In this document: piece after piece, positions 53,509 to 63,003 of the stretch
How the letters are laid out: each line of letters starts with the position of its first letter
Numbering within the stretch: the first letter of the stretch is position 1
Source of the DNA: Arcticibacter eurypsychrophilus
Lineage (GTDB): Bacteria; Bacteroidota; Bacteroidia; Sphingobacteriales; Sphingobacteriaceae
Length of the DNA: 64,000 nucleotides
Assembly (NCBI RefSeq): GCF_001730525.1
Contig: NZ_MDFN01000013.1
Span: forward strand, 1 to 64,000
Direction: 5' to 3'
Program-made: the position numbers and the translations under genes
Notes under the pieces: generated by a model
The model's input: only the letters and a program-made list of their open reading frames with translations
What the model was told of the DNA's origin: nothing
Databases searched by the model: none

Positions 53509-54276
53509 TTATTTATTAAAAACTTTAGCAATATCGGTAAAATCGCGTGATTTAAGTGCAGCTCCACCAATTAATCCACCGTCAATGTCTTTCTGAGAGA
53601 AAAGCTCAGCTGCATTTTTAGGGTTGCAACTTCCACCATACAAAATTGTAGTATCTTCAGCTACAGCATCACCGTATCTGGCTTCAATTTCCTTACGGAT
53701 GAATGCGTGGATTTCCTGTGCTTGTTCCGGACTGGCTGTTACACCTGTACCAATAGCCCAAATTGGTTCGTAAGCCAATACAAGGGTAGAAAAATCGCCT
53801 GCTGGCAAGTCAAATACACCATCAGCAAGTTGTCTTTTGATCACATCAAAATGACTATTCGCATTTCTTTCCTGCAAAGTTTCGCCGATACAAAAGATTG
53901 GTTTTAAACCGGTTTTAATAACTGCTTTTACTTTTTCAGCTAATAACTGATCAGTTTCACCAAAATATTGACGGCGTTCTGAATGGCCTAAGATGACATA
54001 TTCGGCACCTACAGATTTCACCATAGAAGCGGAGATCTCACCTGTATAAGCTCCTGATTCTGCCTGGTGACAGTTTTGCGCGCCAATACTTACGTTAGTA
54101 GACTGGTTAGCCATTTGGCTTAAACTGTAAACATAAAGACTTGGAGGACAAACCACTAGCAATTGATCGCCGATAATTTCATCCTTAGCCATGTTTAGCA
54201 CTTCAGAGAACAAACTTAGTCCTGCTGAATAATCAAGGTTCATTTTCCAGTTTCCTGCAACAATTTTCTTTCTCAT
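53509..54276 (-). CDS. tpiA: Triosephosphate isomerase
   Basis: 255 residues, complete. It interconverts dihydroxyacetone phosphate and glyceraldehyde 3-phosphate. Seen are the N-terminal GNWKMNL with the substrate Lys, the catalytic His in YVILGHSERR, the catalytic Glu in VLAYEPIWAIGTG and the phosphate loop ILYGGSCNPKN and GGLIGGAAL. It lies four bases after the glmU-like gene and three before prmA. Confidence 0.97.
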   Translation of the reverse strand: MRKKIVAGNWKMNLDYSAGLSLFSEVLNMAKDEIIGDQLLVVCPPSLYVYSLSQMANQSTNVSIGAQNCHQAESGAYTGEISASMVKSVGAEYVILGHSERRQYFGETDQLLAEKVKAVIKTGLKPIFCIGETLQERNANSHFDVIKRQLADGVFDLPAGDFSTLVLAYEPIWAIGTGVTASPEQAQEIHAFIRKEIEARYGDAVAEDTTILYGGSCNPKNAAELFSQKDIDGGLIGGAALKSRDFTDIAKVFNK

Positions 54277-54280
54277 AATT

Positions 54281-55465
54281 TTAATTAAAATTTCTATAAT
54301 GTTTGGTTAAATCAAATACTTCGGATAGTATGTTTTTGTCTATGTCATCCAGGTCTTTGTTTCTGCGGTCGAATACGCGTTCGATAGTTTCCATGGCTTT
54401 ATCTAAACGGTATTCAATACTATGCTTTCCGCCACCCCATGAAAAGTCAGGTACAAAATTAGCAGGAAATCCAGCACCAAAAATATTGGCACAAATTCCG
54501 ACTACTGTTCCGGTGTTAAACATGGTATTGATACTACACTTTGAATGATCGCCCATCACAAGACCACAGAATTGTAAACCTGTATTTCGATAGTGACTTG
54601 TGGAATAATTCCACAATTTGACGTCAGTGTAGTTATTTTTAAGATTCGAATTATTGGTGTCAGCCCCCATATTACACCATTCGCCAATTACTGAATTACC
54701 GAGATATCCTTCGTGACCTTTGGAAGAATTACCCAATATGACTGCGTTATTCACTTCGCCTCCTATGCGGCAAAAAGGACCGATTGTGGTTTTGGGGTAA
54801 ATCTTGGTACCCATTTTGAGTTGCGACCCTTCACATAAAGCAAAAGCTCCCCTCATCATACTGCCTTCCCAGATCTGTGCGTTTTTACCGAGATAGATGG
54901 GTCCGTTGAGGGTATTGAAAATACTGCATTCTGCCTCCACTCCTTCTTCTACAAAAATATTATCCCCAAGTATCGTATTTGTACCGCTTAGACTGGCTGA
55001 ATTCCGCTTGCTGGTCAGTAATTTAAAGTCACGGATAATCTCCTGCTCATTGTTTAAGAAGATATGTTCGGGATAAACGAGGCGGGTAATGGAAAGCGGG
55101 TAATGGATTAGTTTAAAGCCATCCAGATTAAGATCGGGAATACCACTTTGTGCTACCCCTCCTTTTACGGCGATTAAGACTTCCTGCGTATATAGGGCAT
55201 CTCCATCCTTGAGCGCAGTTATGGCTTCCAGGAGTGCATCATCCGGACAGACAGATCCATTAATAAATATATTATCGGGCGTAGGATTAAATGGAAATTT
55301 CTCCTGGAGATAGGGCACCGTTAGATAAGCTGTATCACTTTTAAGATATTTAGCCCATTTTTTAGCTATTGTAAGTATGCCAACCCTTAATAGTGCTATT
55401 GGCCGCGTGTATGTTAAAGGTAACAGACTATCGCGTGCGGAATCATCAAATAAGATAATGGTCAT
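54281..55465 (-). CDS. GlmU-like sugar nucleotidyltransferase/acyltransferase family protein
   Basis: 394 residues. The N-terminal part (LFDDSARDSLLPLTYTRPIALLRVG) is a shortened nucleotidyltransferase-like domain without a clear GxGTR loop. The C-terminal two thirds form a left-handed beta-helix of hexapeptide repeats (about 165-340, for example NTILGDNIFVEEGVEAECSI). The group is often annotated as GlmU family or putative sugar nucleotidyltransferase. Its substrate is unknown; a role in envelope sugars is plausible given mpl in the operon. Confidence 0.8.
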   Translation of the reverse strand: MTIILFDDSARDSLLPLTYTRPIALLRVGILTIAKKWAKYLKSDTAYLTVPYLQEKFPFNPTPDNIFINGSVCPDDALLEAITALKDGDALYTQEVLIAVKGGVAQSGIPDLNLDGFKLIHYPLSITRLVYPEHIFLNNEQEIIRDFKLLTSKRNSASLSGTNTILGDNIFVEEGVEAECSIFNTLNGPIYLGKNAQIWEGSMMRGAFALCEGSQLKMGTKIYPKTTIGPFCRIGGEVNNAVILGNSSKGHEGYLGNSVIGEWCNMGADTNNSNLKNNYTDVKLWNYSTSHYRNTGLQFCGLVMGDHSKCSINTMFNTGTVVGICANIFGAGFPANFVPDFSWGGGKHSIEYRLDKAMETIERVFDRRNKDLDDIDKNILSEVFDLTKHYRNFN

Positions 55466-55480
55466 TAGGGCAAAAATAAA

Positions 55481-55509
55481 AAAAGTCCCGGCTGTATACC
55501 GGGACTTTT
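55481..55509. terminator. Terminator of rpmE2
   Basis: AAAAGTCCCGG and CCGGGACTTTT form a perfect 11-bp stem with a 7-base loop, with A and T runs on both sides. It ends the minus-strand rpmE2 transcript and separates it from the glmU-like gene. Confidence 0.9.
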
Positions 55510-55529
55510 AAAAAATATTTTAATAAATA

Positions 55530-55778
55530 TTACTTTTTAGGATAACGTGTACGGAATTTATCGATACGACCGGCAGTATCTACCAGCTTCATCTTACCTG
55601 TATAAAACGGGTGAGAGGTATGAGAAATTTCCAATTTAATAAGAGGGTAATCATTACCGTCTTCCCATTTAATGGATTCTTTTGTGTCAATACAAGATTT
55701 TGTAATGAAAGAATAGTCGTTTGACATATCTTTAAAAACAACTAATCTATAATTTTTTGGATGCAAATCAGCCTTCAT
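55530..55778 (-). CDS. rpmE2: Type B 50S ribosomal protein L31
   Basis: 82 residues. The sequence [20 protein letters not shown] and [21 protein letters not shown] matches type B L31, the zinc-free form with no CxxC motif. It bridges ribosomal subunits. It has its own terminator and probably its own promoter, because a 120-base upstream region separates it from the divergent desulfurase gene. Confidence 0.96.
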   Translation of the reverse strand: MKADLHPKNYRLVVFKDMSNDYSFITKSCIDTKESIKWEDGNDYPLIKLEISHTSHPFYTGKMKLVDTAGRIDKFRTRYPKK

Positions 55779-55952
55779 GATCTAAACTTTTTCAGGGCGC
55801 AAATATGAAACAAATTTTCATTACATCAAAATGTAATCACCATTTGTTTAAATTGTTTACCGGTTTAAGTTGCAAATATAGAATAATCATTCATTATGTC
55901 AAACTTATGACCCCTTTATGCGCCATTAAAATGACTAAAGCATTTGTTTTAG

Positions 55953-55960
55953 TAACTTTG
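55953..55960 (+). promoter_or_regulatory. -7 promoter box of the cysteine desulfurase gene
   Basis: TAACTTTG fits TAnnTTTG and lies 28 bases before the ATG at 55988, giving a leader of about 20 bases. Confidence 0.55.
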
Positions 55961-55987
55961 GATTGGTTTTAACTTGTACTACAAACT

Positions 55988-57184
55988 ATGAATCTTCCTG
56001 TTTATCTGGATAACAATGCGACTACACCGATGGATCCTGAGGTGCTTGAAACGATGTTGCCTTATTTTATGCAGAAGTTCGGTAATGCTGCCAGCAAGAA
56101 TCATTCTTTTGGCTGGATTGCCGAAGAGGCTGTAGATCATGCACGGAAACAAATTGCTGCTCTGATTAACGCGCAGGAGACTGAATTGGTGTTTACTTCT
56201 GGGGCTACAGAGGCTGTGAATCTGGCCATAAAGGGGGTATATGAAACATACAGAAGTAAAGGCAATCACATTATTACCTGTTTAACGGAACATAAAGCGG
56301 TGTTGGATACCTGTAAGCATATTGAACAATCAGGCGGCAACGTCACTTATTTACCAGTAAATAAAGATGGATTAATCAGTCTTCAGGAATTGGAAAAGGC
56401 GATTTCGCCCCAAACTATACTGATTGCGATCATGTATGGAAATAACGAAACGGGAGTTATTCAACCCATAAAAGAGATTGCTGAGATTGCGCAAAAACAT
56501 AATCTGTTGTTTTTTTGTGATGCCACACAGGCTGTAGGTAAAGTGCCTGTAGATGTACTGGCGGATGGCATACATTTGCTGGCGTGTTCTGCACATAAAA
56601 TGTATGGTCCTAAAGGAGTAGGCATCTTATATGTCCGCAGGAAAAACCCCAGAGTGAAAATCACGGCTCAGATTGATGGTGGTGGTCATGAAAGAGGAAT
56701 GCGTTCGGGAACCTTGAATGTCCCTGGTATCGTTGGGTTGGGTAAAGCTTCGGAACTCTGTTTACAAAAAATGAATTCAGATGCAATGCGGATCTGTTTT
56801 TTAAGGGATAAGCTGGAAAAGGCTCTTTTGCAGATTGAAGCTTCTTTTGTAAATGGAAGCATAAATCTGCGATTACCAAATGTATTGAATATATCTTTTC
56901 AACATGTAAACGGACAGGCACTGATGATGGCGCTGAAAAGCATTGCGGTATCCTCGGGATCAGCATGTACTTCTGCTTCATTGGAGCCATCCTATGTATT
57001 AAAAAGTTTAGGATTATCTGATGATCTTGCCCATTCGGCTATTCGATTAGGAATTGGCCGTTTTAATACGGAAGAGGAGATTGATTATACGATTGAACAA
57101 ATAATAAACGCAGTAAATCATTTAAGAGCAATTTCTCCGATTTGGCAGATGTATAAAGATGAAAATGAGTTAAATAAAGTATAA
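55988..57184 (+). CDS. Cysteine desulfurase (NifS/IscS family)
   Basis: 398 residues, PLP-dependent. It removes sulfur from cysteine for Fe-S clusters and thiolation. Seen are YLDNNATTPMDPEV at the start, the PLP Lys in LLACSAHKMYGPKGVG (about residue 201) and the persulfide Cys in AVSSGSACTSASLEPS (about residue 325). The long loop around that Cys points to class I (IscS/NifS). The A-type carrier gene follows after 86 bases, under its own promoter box. Confidence 0.95.
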   Translation: MNLPVYLDNNATTPMDPEVLETMLPYFMQKFGNAASKNHSFGWIAEEAVDHARKQIAALINAQETELVFTSGATEAVNLAIKGVYETYRSKGNHIITCLTEHKAVLDTCKHIEQSGGNVTYLPVNKDGLISLQELEKAISPQTILIAIMYGNNETGVIQPIKEIAEIAQKHNLLFFCDATQAVGKVPVDVLADGIHLLACSAHKMYGPKGVGILYVRRKNPRVKITAQIDGGGHERGMRSGTLNVPGIVGLGKASELCLQKMNSDAMRICFLRDKLEKALLQIEASFVNGSINLRLPNVLNISFQHVNGQALMMALKSIAVSSGSACTSASLEPSYVLKSLGLSDDLAHSAIRLGIGRFNTEEEIDYTIEQIINAVNHLRAISPIWQMYKDENELNKV

Positions 57185-57191
57185 TTTTTTG

Positions 57192-57199
57192 TAAATTTG
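57192..57199 (+). promoter_or_regulatory. -7 promoter box of the A-type carrier gene
   Basis: TAAATTTG fits TAnnTTTG, 71 bases before the ATG at 57271, suggesting a separate transcript with a leader of about 65 bases. Confidence 0.45.
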
Positions 57200-57270
57200 T
57201 AAACATACAGCATAGAAAAACGGCTACATCCCTTACTATTCTGCAGATATTAAAAAGTAAATAAAACAGC

Positions 57271-57597
57271 ATGATAACAGTAACAGAGAAAGCAAAAGCT
57301 AGAATCGACGATTTGATTAAAACATCGAATTATGATGAGTCTTACTTCCTTCGGGTTTCTGTTCAGGGTGGCGGATGCTCAGGATTGTCTTACAAGATGG
57401 ATTTTGATAACATAACTAAATCTGATGATCAGTTTTTCGAAGATAAGGGCTTAAAAATTGCCTTGGATATGAAATCGTTTCTTTACCTTGCTGGTACAGA
57501 ACTCGATTTTACAGACGGTTTAAATGGTAAAGGTTTTAATTTTATTAATCCGAATGCCACACGCACGTGTGGTTGTGGGGAAAGTTTTTCCGTTTAA
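57271..57597 (+). CDS. Iron-sulfur cluster assembly accessory protein (IscA/ErpA type)
   Basis: 108 residues. The A-type carrier has the three cluster-binding cysteines in VQGGGCSGLSY and at the end TRTCGCGESFSV. Such proteins accept Fe-S clusters and pass them to apo-enzymes. It follows the cysteine desulfurase gene, which fits a common pathway. The terminator is at 57618-57639. Confidence 0.95.
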   Translation: MITVTEKAKARIDDLIKTSNYDESYFLRVSVQGGGCSGLSYKMDFDNITKSDDQFFEDKGLKIALDMKSFLYLAGTELDFTDGLNGKGFNFINPNATRTCGCGESFSV

Positions 57598-57617
57598 AAA
57601 TACCAGATTTTAGATAT

Positions 57618-57639
57618 AAAGGGGCTTTATGCCCCTTTT
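57618..57639 (+). terminator. Terminator of the A-type carrier gene
   Basis: AAAGGGGC and GCCCCTTTT form a perfect stem with loop TTTAT, 20 bases after the stop codon. Confidence 0.85.
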
Positions 57640-57691
57640 CGTATATAAAACATAATTTATGTACCTTGTATTTCTTACCTATTATACTTAG

Positions 57692-59605
57692 ATGCACCTT
57701 AAAAGCAAATATAATACTGTACCCTCCCTATTGCGTAATGTAGTAGCAAATATCCATCCTGAAACTAACACCTTCCTGATCGATAAGGTGGACGATAAAT
57801 GGCTTAATATCAGCTATAAGGAAACACTTGATCAGGCAGATGCGGTTTCTTCCTATTTTTTAGGGATGGGTATTTCAAAGGGGGACCGTTTGGGTTTGAT
57901 TCTTGAAAACTCTCCTGCCTATGTGTATTATGATCAGGGACTTCAGCAAATTGGCGGGGTAAATGTATCAATCTACCCTACTCTTTCGGAAAGTGAAATC
58001 GAATATATTATTAATGATGCCGGACTAAAGACCATTATTGTCGGTACTCCTTTTTTACTTAAAAAGATCCTAAAAATCACTAATAATTGTCCTTGTTTGG
58101 AACGCATTATTCCAACCTTTGATGATTTCGATAAACATACAGAAGATCTGAATATTACTGCGGGAGTCATTGGCTTTAATCAGTTAATAGAGGAAGGTAA
58201 GGCATGCCTGAAAGACCGTAAACAACAGATTGATGCCTGCAGGGAAGCGATATTACCTACTGACTTGTCCGCGCTGATTTATACCTCCGGAACTACTGGG
58301 ATCCCTAAAGGGGTGATGCTGACTCATGGCAATTTTGTTGAAAATGCAAGGGTATGTTTGGAAATGATCACCGTGGTAAACAAGGATGATTTGTTTCTAT
58401 CTTTCTTACCTCTTTCCCATGTGTTTGAGCGAACTTGTTGTTACCTCATTTGCTGCACAAAGGGCTGTAAAATCGCTTTTGCTCAAAGTTTGGAGCTGCT
58501 GGCACGGAATATGGAAGAAGTGAAACCGACGATCATGGCTTGTGTGCCGCGACTTTTAGAGCGAATCCATGACAAGTCTATTAAAACAGGAACGCAAGAT
58601 GGTGGGCTTAAAGCGAAGATTTTTTGTTGGGCCTTGAGAATTGGGGAAGAATTCAGAAAAGAGAAAGAAAAGGGTAACAAACCAGGTATATTGCTGCGCA
58701 TGCAACAATCTATTGCTAGTAAACTGGTGTTCAGCAAAATAAAGGCTAAAACTGGGGGGCGATTAAAGTTCTTTATCTCCGGAGGAGCTGCTTTACCTAA
58801 AAATGTAGGGGAATTCTTTGGCAATCTGGATATAGTAGTACTCGAAGGTTTTGGGTTAACAGAAACATCACCAGTAATGTCCGTTACTGAATTTGACCGG
58901 CAGATTTATGGTACAGTTGGCCGGATTATTCCGGGTATTGAGGTTGGGATTCAAAACGTAGAAAGCAAGAAAATTTATACCATACAAACATATCTTACTT
59001 TCAACAAGGACTTTGTGTCTCCGGAAGGAGAAATTATTGTAAGGGGTCATTGTGTAATGAAAGGCTATTGGAATAAACCAGAAGAAACTTCGATAGTGAT
59101 CGATCAGGATGGCTGGTTTCATACTGGTGATGTAGGTCAGTTTTATGAAGGAAATCTGAAGATAACAGATCGGATAAAAAATATACTGGTTAACTCTTAC
59201 GGGAAGAATATCTACCCTACTCCTGTAGAAAACACCTATTTGAAAAGCAATAAAATTGAACAAATTTTCCTTATCGGAGATAAACGGGAGTACATTACGG
59301 CGATTGTTGTTCCTTCAAGAGAGGCTTTGCAGGAAACTTTTGGCTACAAGGATGAATTTTTCCTGCAGCCTGACATGTTTATAGAAGATGAAGCAGTGGT
59401 ATCCTGGATTGGTCAGGATATTAAAAGGCTTTCGAATGAGCTTGCTAAATTCGAACGGATTAAACAGTTCAAAGTGAAACGGAACCCGTTTTCTATAGAA
59501 GCTGGCGAGATGACGCCTTCCTTAAAAGCAAAGCGAAAAATTATAGAGAAAAAATATGCAGAGGATATTGACACACTCTATATGGAGGAAAGTTTCGGTG
59601 AGTAA
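57692..59605 (+). CDS. Long-chain acyl-CoA synthetase (AMP-binding)
   Basis: 637 residues, ANL superfamily. It activates fatty acids to acyl-AMP then acyl-CoA. P-loop LIYTSGTTGIPKGVMLTHGN (about residues 193-212), LEGFGLTETSPV, the motif WFHTGDVGQF with the ribose-binding Asp, and the catalytic Lys-region TPSLKAKRKII at the end are present. The cytosolic enzyme of this size matches the FadD15/FAA group. It is probably transcribed alone, with a terminator before it and a lysS promoter box after it. Confidence 0.9.
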   Translation: MHLKSKYNTVPSLLRNVVANIHPETNTFLIDKVDDKWLNISYKETLDQADAVSSYFLGMGISKGDRLGLILENSPAYVYYDQGLQQIGGVNVSIYPTLSESEIEYIINDAGLKTIIVGTPFLLKKILKITNNCPCLERIIPTFDDFDKHTEDLNITAGVIGFNQLIEEGKACLKDRKQQIDACREAILPTDLSALIYTSGTTGIPKGVMLTHGNFVENARVCLEMITVVNKDDLFLSFLPLSHVFERTCCYLICCTKGCKIAFAQSLELLARNMEEVKPTIMACVPRLLERIHDKSIKTGTQDGGLKAKIFCWALRIGEEFRKEKEKGNKPGILLRMQQSIASKLVFSKIKAKTGGRLKFFISGGAALPKNVGEFFGNLDIVVLEGFGLTETSPVMSVTEFDRQIYGTVGRIIPGIEVGIQNVESKKIYTIQTYLTFNKDFVSPEGEIIVRGHCVMKGYWNKPEETSIVIDQDGWFHTGDVGQFYEGNLKITDRIKNILVNSYGKNIYPTPVENTYLKSNKIEQIFLIGDKREYITAIVVPSREALQETFGYKDEFFLQPDMFIEDEAVVSWIGQDIKRLSNELAKFERIKQFKVKRNPFSIEAGEMTPSLKAKRKIIEKKYAEDIDTLYMEESFGE

Positions 59606-59626
59606 TGCTTATACCTGAATTTTACA

Positions 59627-59634
59627 TAAGTTTG
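59627..59634 (+). promoter_or_regulatory. -7 promoter box of lysS
   Basis: TAAGTTTG fits TAnnTTTG, 17 bases before the lysS ATG, giving a leader of about 10 bases. Confidence 0.6.
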
Positions 59635-59650
59635 CAAAAATTACAACATA

Positions 59651-61372
59651 ATGAGTATTGGTTTGTCCGAACAGGAAATTATACGCCGTGAGGCTTTACA
59701 ACAGCTCCGCAATTTAGGGATTAATCCTTATCCTGCTGAAGCTTATGAAGTAAATGTTACTACTGAAGAGATCCTTAAAAATTACCCTGAGGATAAAACT
59801 TTATATCAGAACATTAGCTTTGCTGGTCGGATTATGAGTCGCCGGATTATGGGAAGTGCTTCATTTGCAGAGCTTCAGGATTCCACAGGAAGAATGCAGG
59901 TTTACATTAAACGGGATGAAATATGTCTGGGGGAAGATAAAACACTTTACAACACGGTGTTTAAAAAGCTATTGGATATTGGGGATTTTGTTGGTGTAAA
60001 GGGATTTGTTTTCACTACCCAAACTGGTGAAATTTCTATCCATGTACTAGAACTCAAGTTATTATCTAAATCGCTTAAACCACTTCCTATCGTAAAACGC
60101 GATGAGGAAGGAAATATATTTGATGGATTTACTGATCCTGAAATGCGGTACCGTCAGCGTTATGTGGATCTTACGGTTAATCCTGATCTGAAGCAAATAT
60201 TCATCAAACGCTCCAAAGTGATTAGTACCATGCGTAATTATTTTGACGCACAGGGATGGATGGAAGTGGAAACGCCTATTCTGCAACCTATTCATGGAGG
60301 TGCGGCTGCAAGACCATTTAAGACCCATCATAATACATTGGACATGCCCTTGTTCCTTCGTATTGCGAATGAATTGTATTTAAAACGTCTGATCGTAGCA
60401 GGATTTGATGGGGTATATGAATTTGGTAAAATGTTCCGGAATGAAGGAATGGACCGGACGCATAATCCTGAGTACACTGCTATGGAAATCTATGTCGCAT
60501 ATCGTGATTATATCTGGATGATGGGCATGGTGGAAGAGTGCCTGGAGAAAGTTGCACTGGCCATACATGCTTCCTCTAAAGTAACAGTGGGCACTTATGA
60601 AATAGACTTCGCCGGTCCTTATGAGAAGCTGACCATGTTTGAGTCCATCCAGAAATATACCGGTATTGATGTTTCAGAACTAGATGAAGCAGGCTTACGA
60701 CAGGTTTGTCTTGATCTGAAGATTGAAACAGACCCATCTATGGGTAAAGGCAAACTGATCGATGAGATCTTTGGAGAGAAAGTGGAGGGAAATTTAATTC
60801 AACCTACTTTTATCACTGATTATCCATTGGAGATGACACCTTTGGCCAAAAAACATAGAAGTAAAGAAGGCCTTGTTGAACGATTTGAGCTATTTGTAAA
60901 TGGAAAGGAAATTGCTAATGCTTATTCAGAGTTAAATGACCCTATTGATCAACGTGCGCGGTTTGAAGATCAGCTATTGCTTGCCAATCGTGGAGATGAA
61001 GAAGCCATGGCAACGGATGAGGACTTCCTGAGAGCATTGGAATATGGAATGCCGCCAACTGCTGGATTGGGGTTTGGAATTGACCGCCTGGTGATGCTGA
61101 TGACGAATCAGAGTACGATTCAGGAGGTACTCTTCTTTCCTCAGATGCGTACAGAAAAGAAAATGAAGGTGGCTTCCATTGCTGATTATGAAGCTCTGGG
61201 CGTTCCTACAGAATGGGTTCCTGTATTGCTAAAAATGGGATTCAATACCGTGGAAGAGTTAAAAGCGGCAAATCCGAATAAGGTGTTTAATGATTTGGGT
61301 GGAATGCGTAAAAAACTAAAGCTGGATATCACTATTCCTTCCAAGGAAGTGGTGCTGGAATGGTTTGCATAA
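59651..61372 (+). CDS. lysS: Lysyl-tRNA synthetase (class II)
   Basis: 573 residues. The N-terminal OB fold (about 55-150, SFAGRIMSRRIMGSASFAEL) binds the anticodon. Class II motif 2 is in MFRNEGMDRTHNPEYTAMEIY and motif 3 in GLGFGIDRLVMLM. It is longer than E. coli LysS (505) by a C-terminal helix-hairpin-helix-like segment (about 510-573, VPVLLKMGFNTVEELKAANPNKV) common in Bacteroidota. It charges tRNA-Lys in the cytosol. Confidence 0.97.
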   Translation: MSIGLSEQEIIRREALQQLRNLGINPYPAEAYEVNVTTEEILKNYPEDKTLYQNISFAGRIMSRRIMGSASFAELQDSTGRMQVYIKRDEICLGEDKTLYNTVFKKLLDIGDFVGVKGFVFTTQTGEISIHVLELKLLSKSLKPLPIVKRDEEGNIFDGFTDPEMRYRQRYVDLTVNPDLKQIFIKRSKVISTMRNYFDAQGWMEVETPILQPIHGGAAARPFKTHHNTLDMPLFLRIANELYLKRLIVAGFDGVYEFGKMFRNEGMDRTHNPEYTAMEIYVAYRDYIWMMGMVEECLEKVALAIHASSKVTVGTYEIDFAGPYEKLTMFESIQKYTGIDVSELDEAGLRQVCLDLKIETDPSMGKGKLIDEIFGEKVEGNLIQPTFITDYPLEMTPLAKKHRSKEGLVERFELFVNGKEIANAYSELNDPIDQRARFEDQLLLANRGDEEAMATDEDFLRALEYGMPPTAGLGFGIDRLVMLMTNQSTIQEVLFFPQMRTEKKMKVASIADYEALGVPTEWVPVLLKMGFNTVEELKAANPNKVFNDLGGMRKKLKLDITIPSKEVVLEWFA

Positions 61373-61394
61373 ATAAAATACTTAACTTAAACTT

Positions 61395-61427
61395 AAAGGC
61401 CCGTAAACATAGAGTTTACAGGCCTTT
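61395..61427 (+). terminator. Terminator of lysS
   Basis: AAAGGCCCGTAAAC pairs with GTTTACAGGCCTTT with one mismatch, loop ATAGA, starting 22 bases after the stop codon. Confidence 0.85.
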
Positions 61428-61454
61428 CTTATTATTGTTATAAAATAACGTAAT

Positions 61455-61667
61455 ATGAATTTATCAAGCATTGAAATAACAGAAAATGAATATCTGATTA
61501 AACTAAGTAAAAGCGATTTTGATCTTTCGTTGATCAGCACACTTTTAAAAAGAATACAGGCAGAACACTTTTTCTCTTCTCAAAAATACAATGATGAGGA
61601 AGACATCATCAGTAAAAGAGTGAATTCTCCAAGAGAAAATTACTTTGATCATCTGGATGATAAATAA
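61455..61667 (+). CDS. Small hypothetical protein
   Basis: 70 residues, charged, no signal or membrane segment. It starts MNLSSIEITENEYLIKLSKS and ends in an acidic tail. It lies between two clear terminators (61395-61427 and 61662-61687), which supports a real short transcript. No family recognised; toxin or antitoxin identity was considered but there is no partner gene. Confidence 0.6.
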   Translation: MNLSSIEITENEYLIKLSKSDFDLSLISTLLKRIQAEHFFSSQKYNDEEDIISKRVNSPRENYFDHLDDK

Positions 61668-61687
61668 GCAGAACTAACTGCTTATTT
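61662..61687. terminator. Bidirectional terminator
   Basis: AAATAAGCAG and CTGCTTATTT form a perfect 10-bp stem, between the small hypothetical gene and the convergent TPR protein gene. The stem overlaps the stop codon of the former. Confidence 0.8.
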
Positions 61688-61704
61688 ATTTGATTACCTT
61701 TTCA

Positions 61705-62256
61705 TTATCTCGGTCTGAATCCTCTGGTTTGGACCTGTTGTTTGTCCATCTGCACCATCTGATCTTTCATCATTTTTATCTGTTCCGCTAAAAGCTTATT
61801 TTTATCTGCTTTTTTAGCTTCCTGCAGATACATAGTCGCTTCCCTCTTATTGCGCTTTGCCATAGCTATTCCTGCCAGGCTTAATTTTGCTAAAGCAATA
61901 TTATGATCCATCGTCATACCTAAGGTCAGTGCTTTCTTAAAGTATTTCTCAGACTGCAAAGGCGCCTTGCGAGATTCTATTAATCCAATTAGCAAGTGAA
62001 AATAACCGTGCTGCGCTTTTAATAGTTCAGATTCATAATTTTTAATCATCTTAAGCCACTTTCCAGCACCCTCCATATTTTCCTTCCGCAGGTAGTATTG
62101 TGCGATCAGCATCTTTTCGTTAAAGAAGAAGGTGACAAAAACAAGAATAGACAACAATAGTACAAGAACTCCCGTTCCCCAGAAACTAAAGAACATTAAA
62201 GCAACAGTTGCACCTAATAAGGCAAAACCTATTATTAATCTAACAAAATTCGGCAT
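61705..62256 (-). CDS. Membrane-anchored TPR-like protein
   Basis: 183 residues. Two adjacent membrane segments (about 6-24 and 27-46) are followed by a helical domain of tetratricopeptide-like repeats (about 50-150, for example QHGYFHLLIGLIESRKAPLQ) and a charged C-terminal tail. Function unknown; the layout suggests a cytosolic scaffold tethered to the inner membrane. It is divergent from ung by a 72-base gap. Confidence 0.75.
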   Translation of the reverse strand: MPNFVRLIIGFALLGATVALMFFSFWGTGVLVLLLSILVFVTFFFNEKMLIAQYYLRKENMEGAGKWLKMIKNYESELLKAQHGYFHLLIGLIESRKAPLQSEKYFKKALTLGMTMDHNIALAKLSLAGIAMAKRNKREATMYLQEAKKADKNKLLAEQIKMMKDQMVQMDKQQVQTRGFRPR

Positions 62257-62328
62257 ATATTTATTTCTTTGATGATTGAATGCAAATATCTGCTTTTATT
62301 TAGCATCTAAAGCAATAAATATAGAATT

Positions 62329-63003
62329 ATGACAGTACAAATTGAGGAATCCTGGAAAGAAGCACTTGCTGAGGAATTTGGAAAGGATTATATGAAACAA
62401 TTGAAAAACTTTCTTGTCGAGGAAAGAAACAACGGCAAGGTGGTATTCCCCCCCGGACCACTCATCTTTAATGCTTTCAATCAAACTCCTTTTCAATCCG
62501 TGAAAGTTGTTATCCTGGGGCAGGATCCCTATCATGGGCAAGGACAGGCTCATGGGCTCTCCTTTTCAGTTTTAAAGGGTATCGGCATCCCTCCTTCTCT
62601 AAGAAGTATTTATAAGGAATTACAAACAGACATACCCGGTTTTGAAATGCCCGTTCATGGAGAATTAACGCATTGGGCAGACCAGGGTGTACTAATGCTA
62701 AACGCAACCTTAACGGTCAGAAAAGCGGAACCTGCATCACACCATAAAAAGGGATGGGAGATCTTTACAGATCAGGCTATCAAAGCGCTTTCTGAAAATC
62801 GTAAAGGGCTCATTTTTCTGCTTTGGGGGAAAAATGCACAGGCTAAAATACCGCTGATAGATGGAACTAAACACAGCATTTTAACAGCAGCACATCCATC
62901 GCCTTATTCCGCATACAATGGTTTTTTTGGTTGCAAGCACTTTTCTAAAGCAAATGAGCTATTAAAAGCGCAAGGTTTATCAAAAATAGACTGGCAGATT
63001 TAA
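62329..63003 (+). CDS. ung: Uracil-DNA glycosylase
   Basis: 224 residues, family 1. It removes uracil from DNA as the first step of base-excision repair. The catalytic water-activating Asp is in VVILGQDPYHGQGQAHGLSF, and the Leu-intercalation loop with the catalytic His is TAAHPSPYSAYNGFFGCKHF. Its stop codon overlaps that of the convergent Lrp-type gene by sharing TTAA. Confidence 0.97.
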   Translation: MTVQIEESWKEALAEEFGKDYMKQLKNFLVEERNNGKVVFPPGPLIFNAFNQTPFQSVKVVILGQDPYHGQGQAHGLSFSVLKGIGIPPSLRSIYKELQTDIPGFEMPVHGELTHWADQGVLMLNATLTVRKAEPASHHKKGWEIFTDQAIKALSENRKGLIFLLWGKNAQAKIPLIDGTKHSILTAAHPSPYSAYNGFFGCKHFSKANELLKAQGLSKIDWQI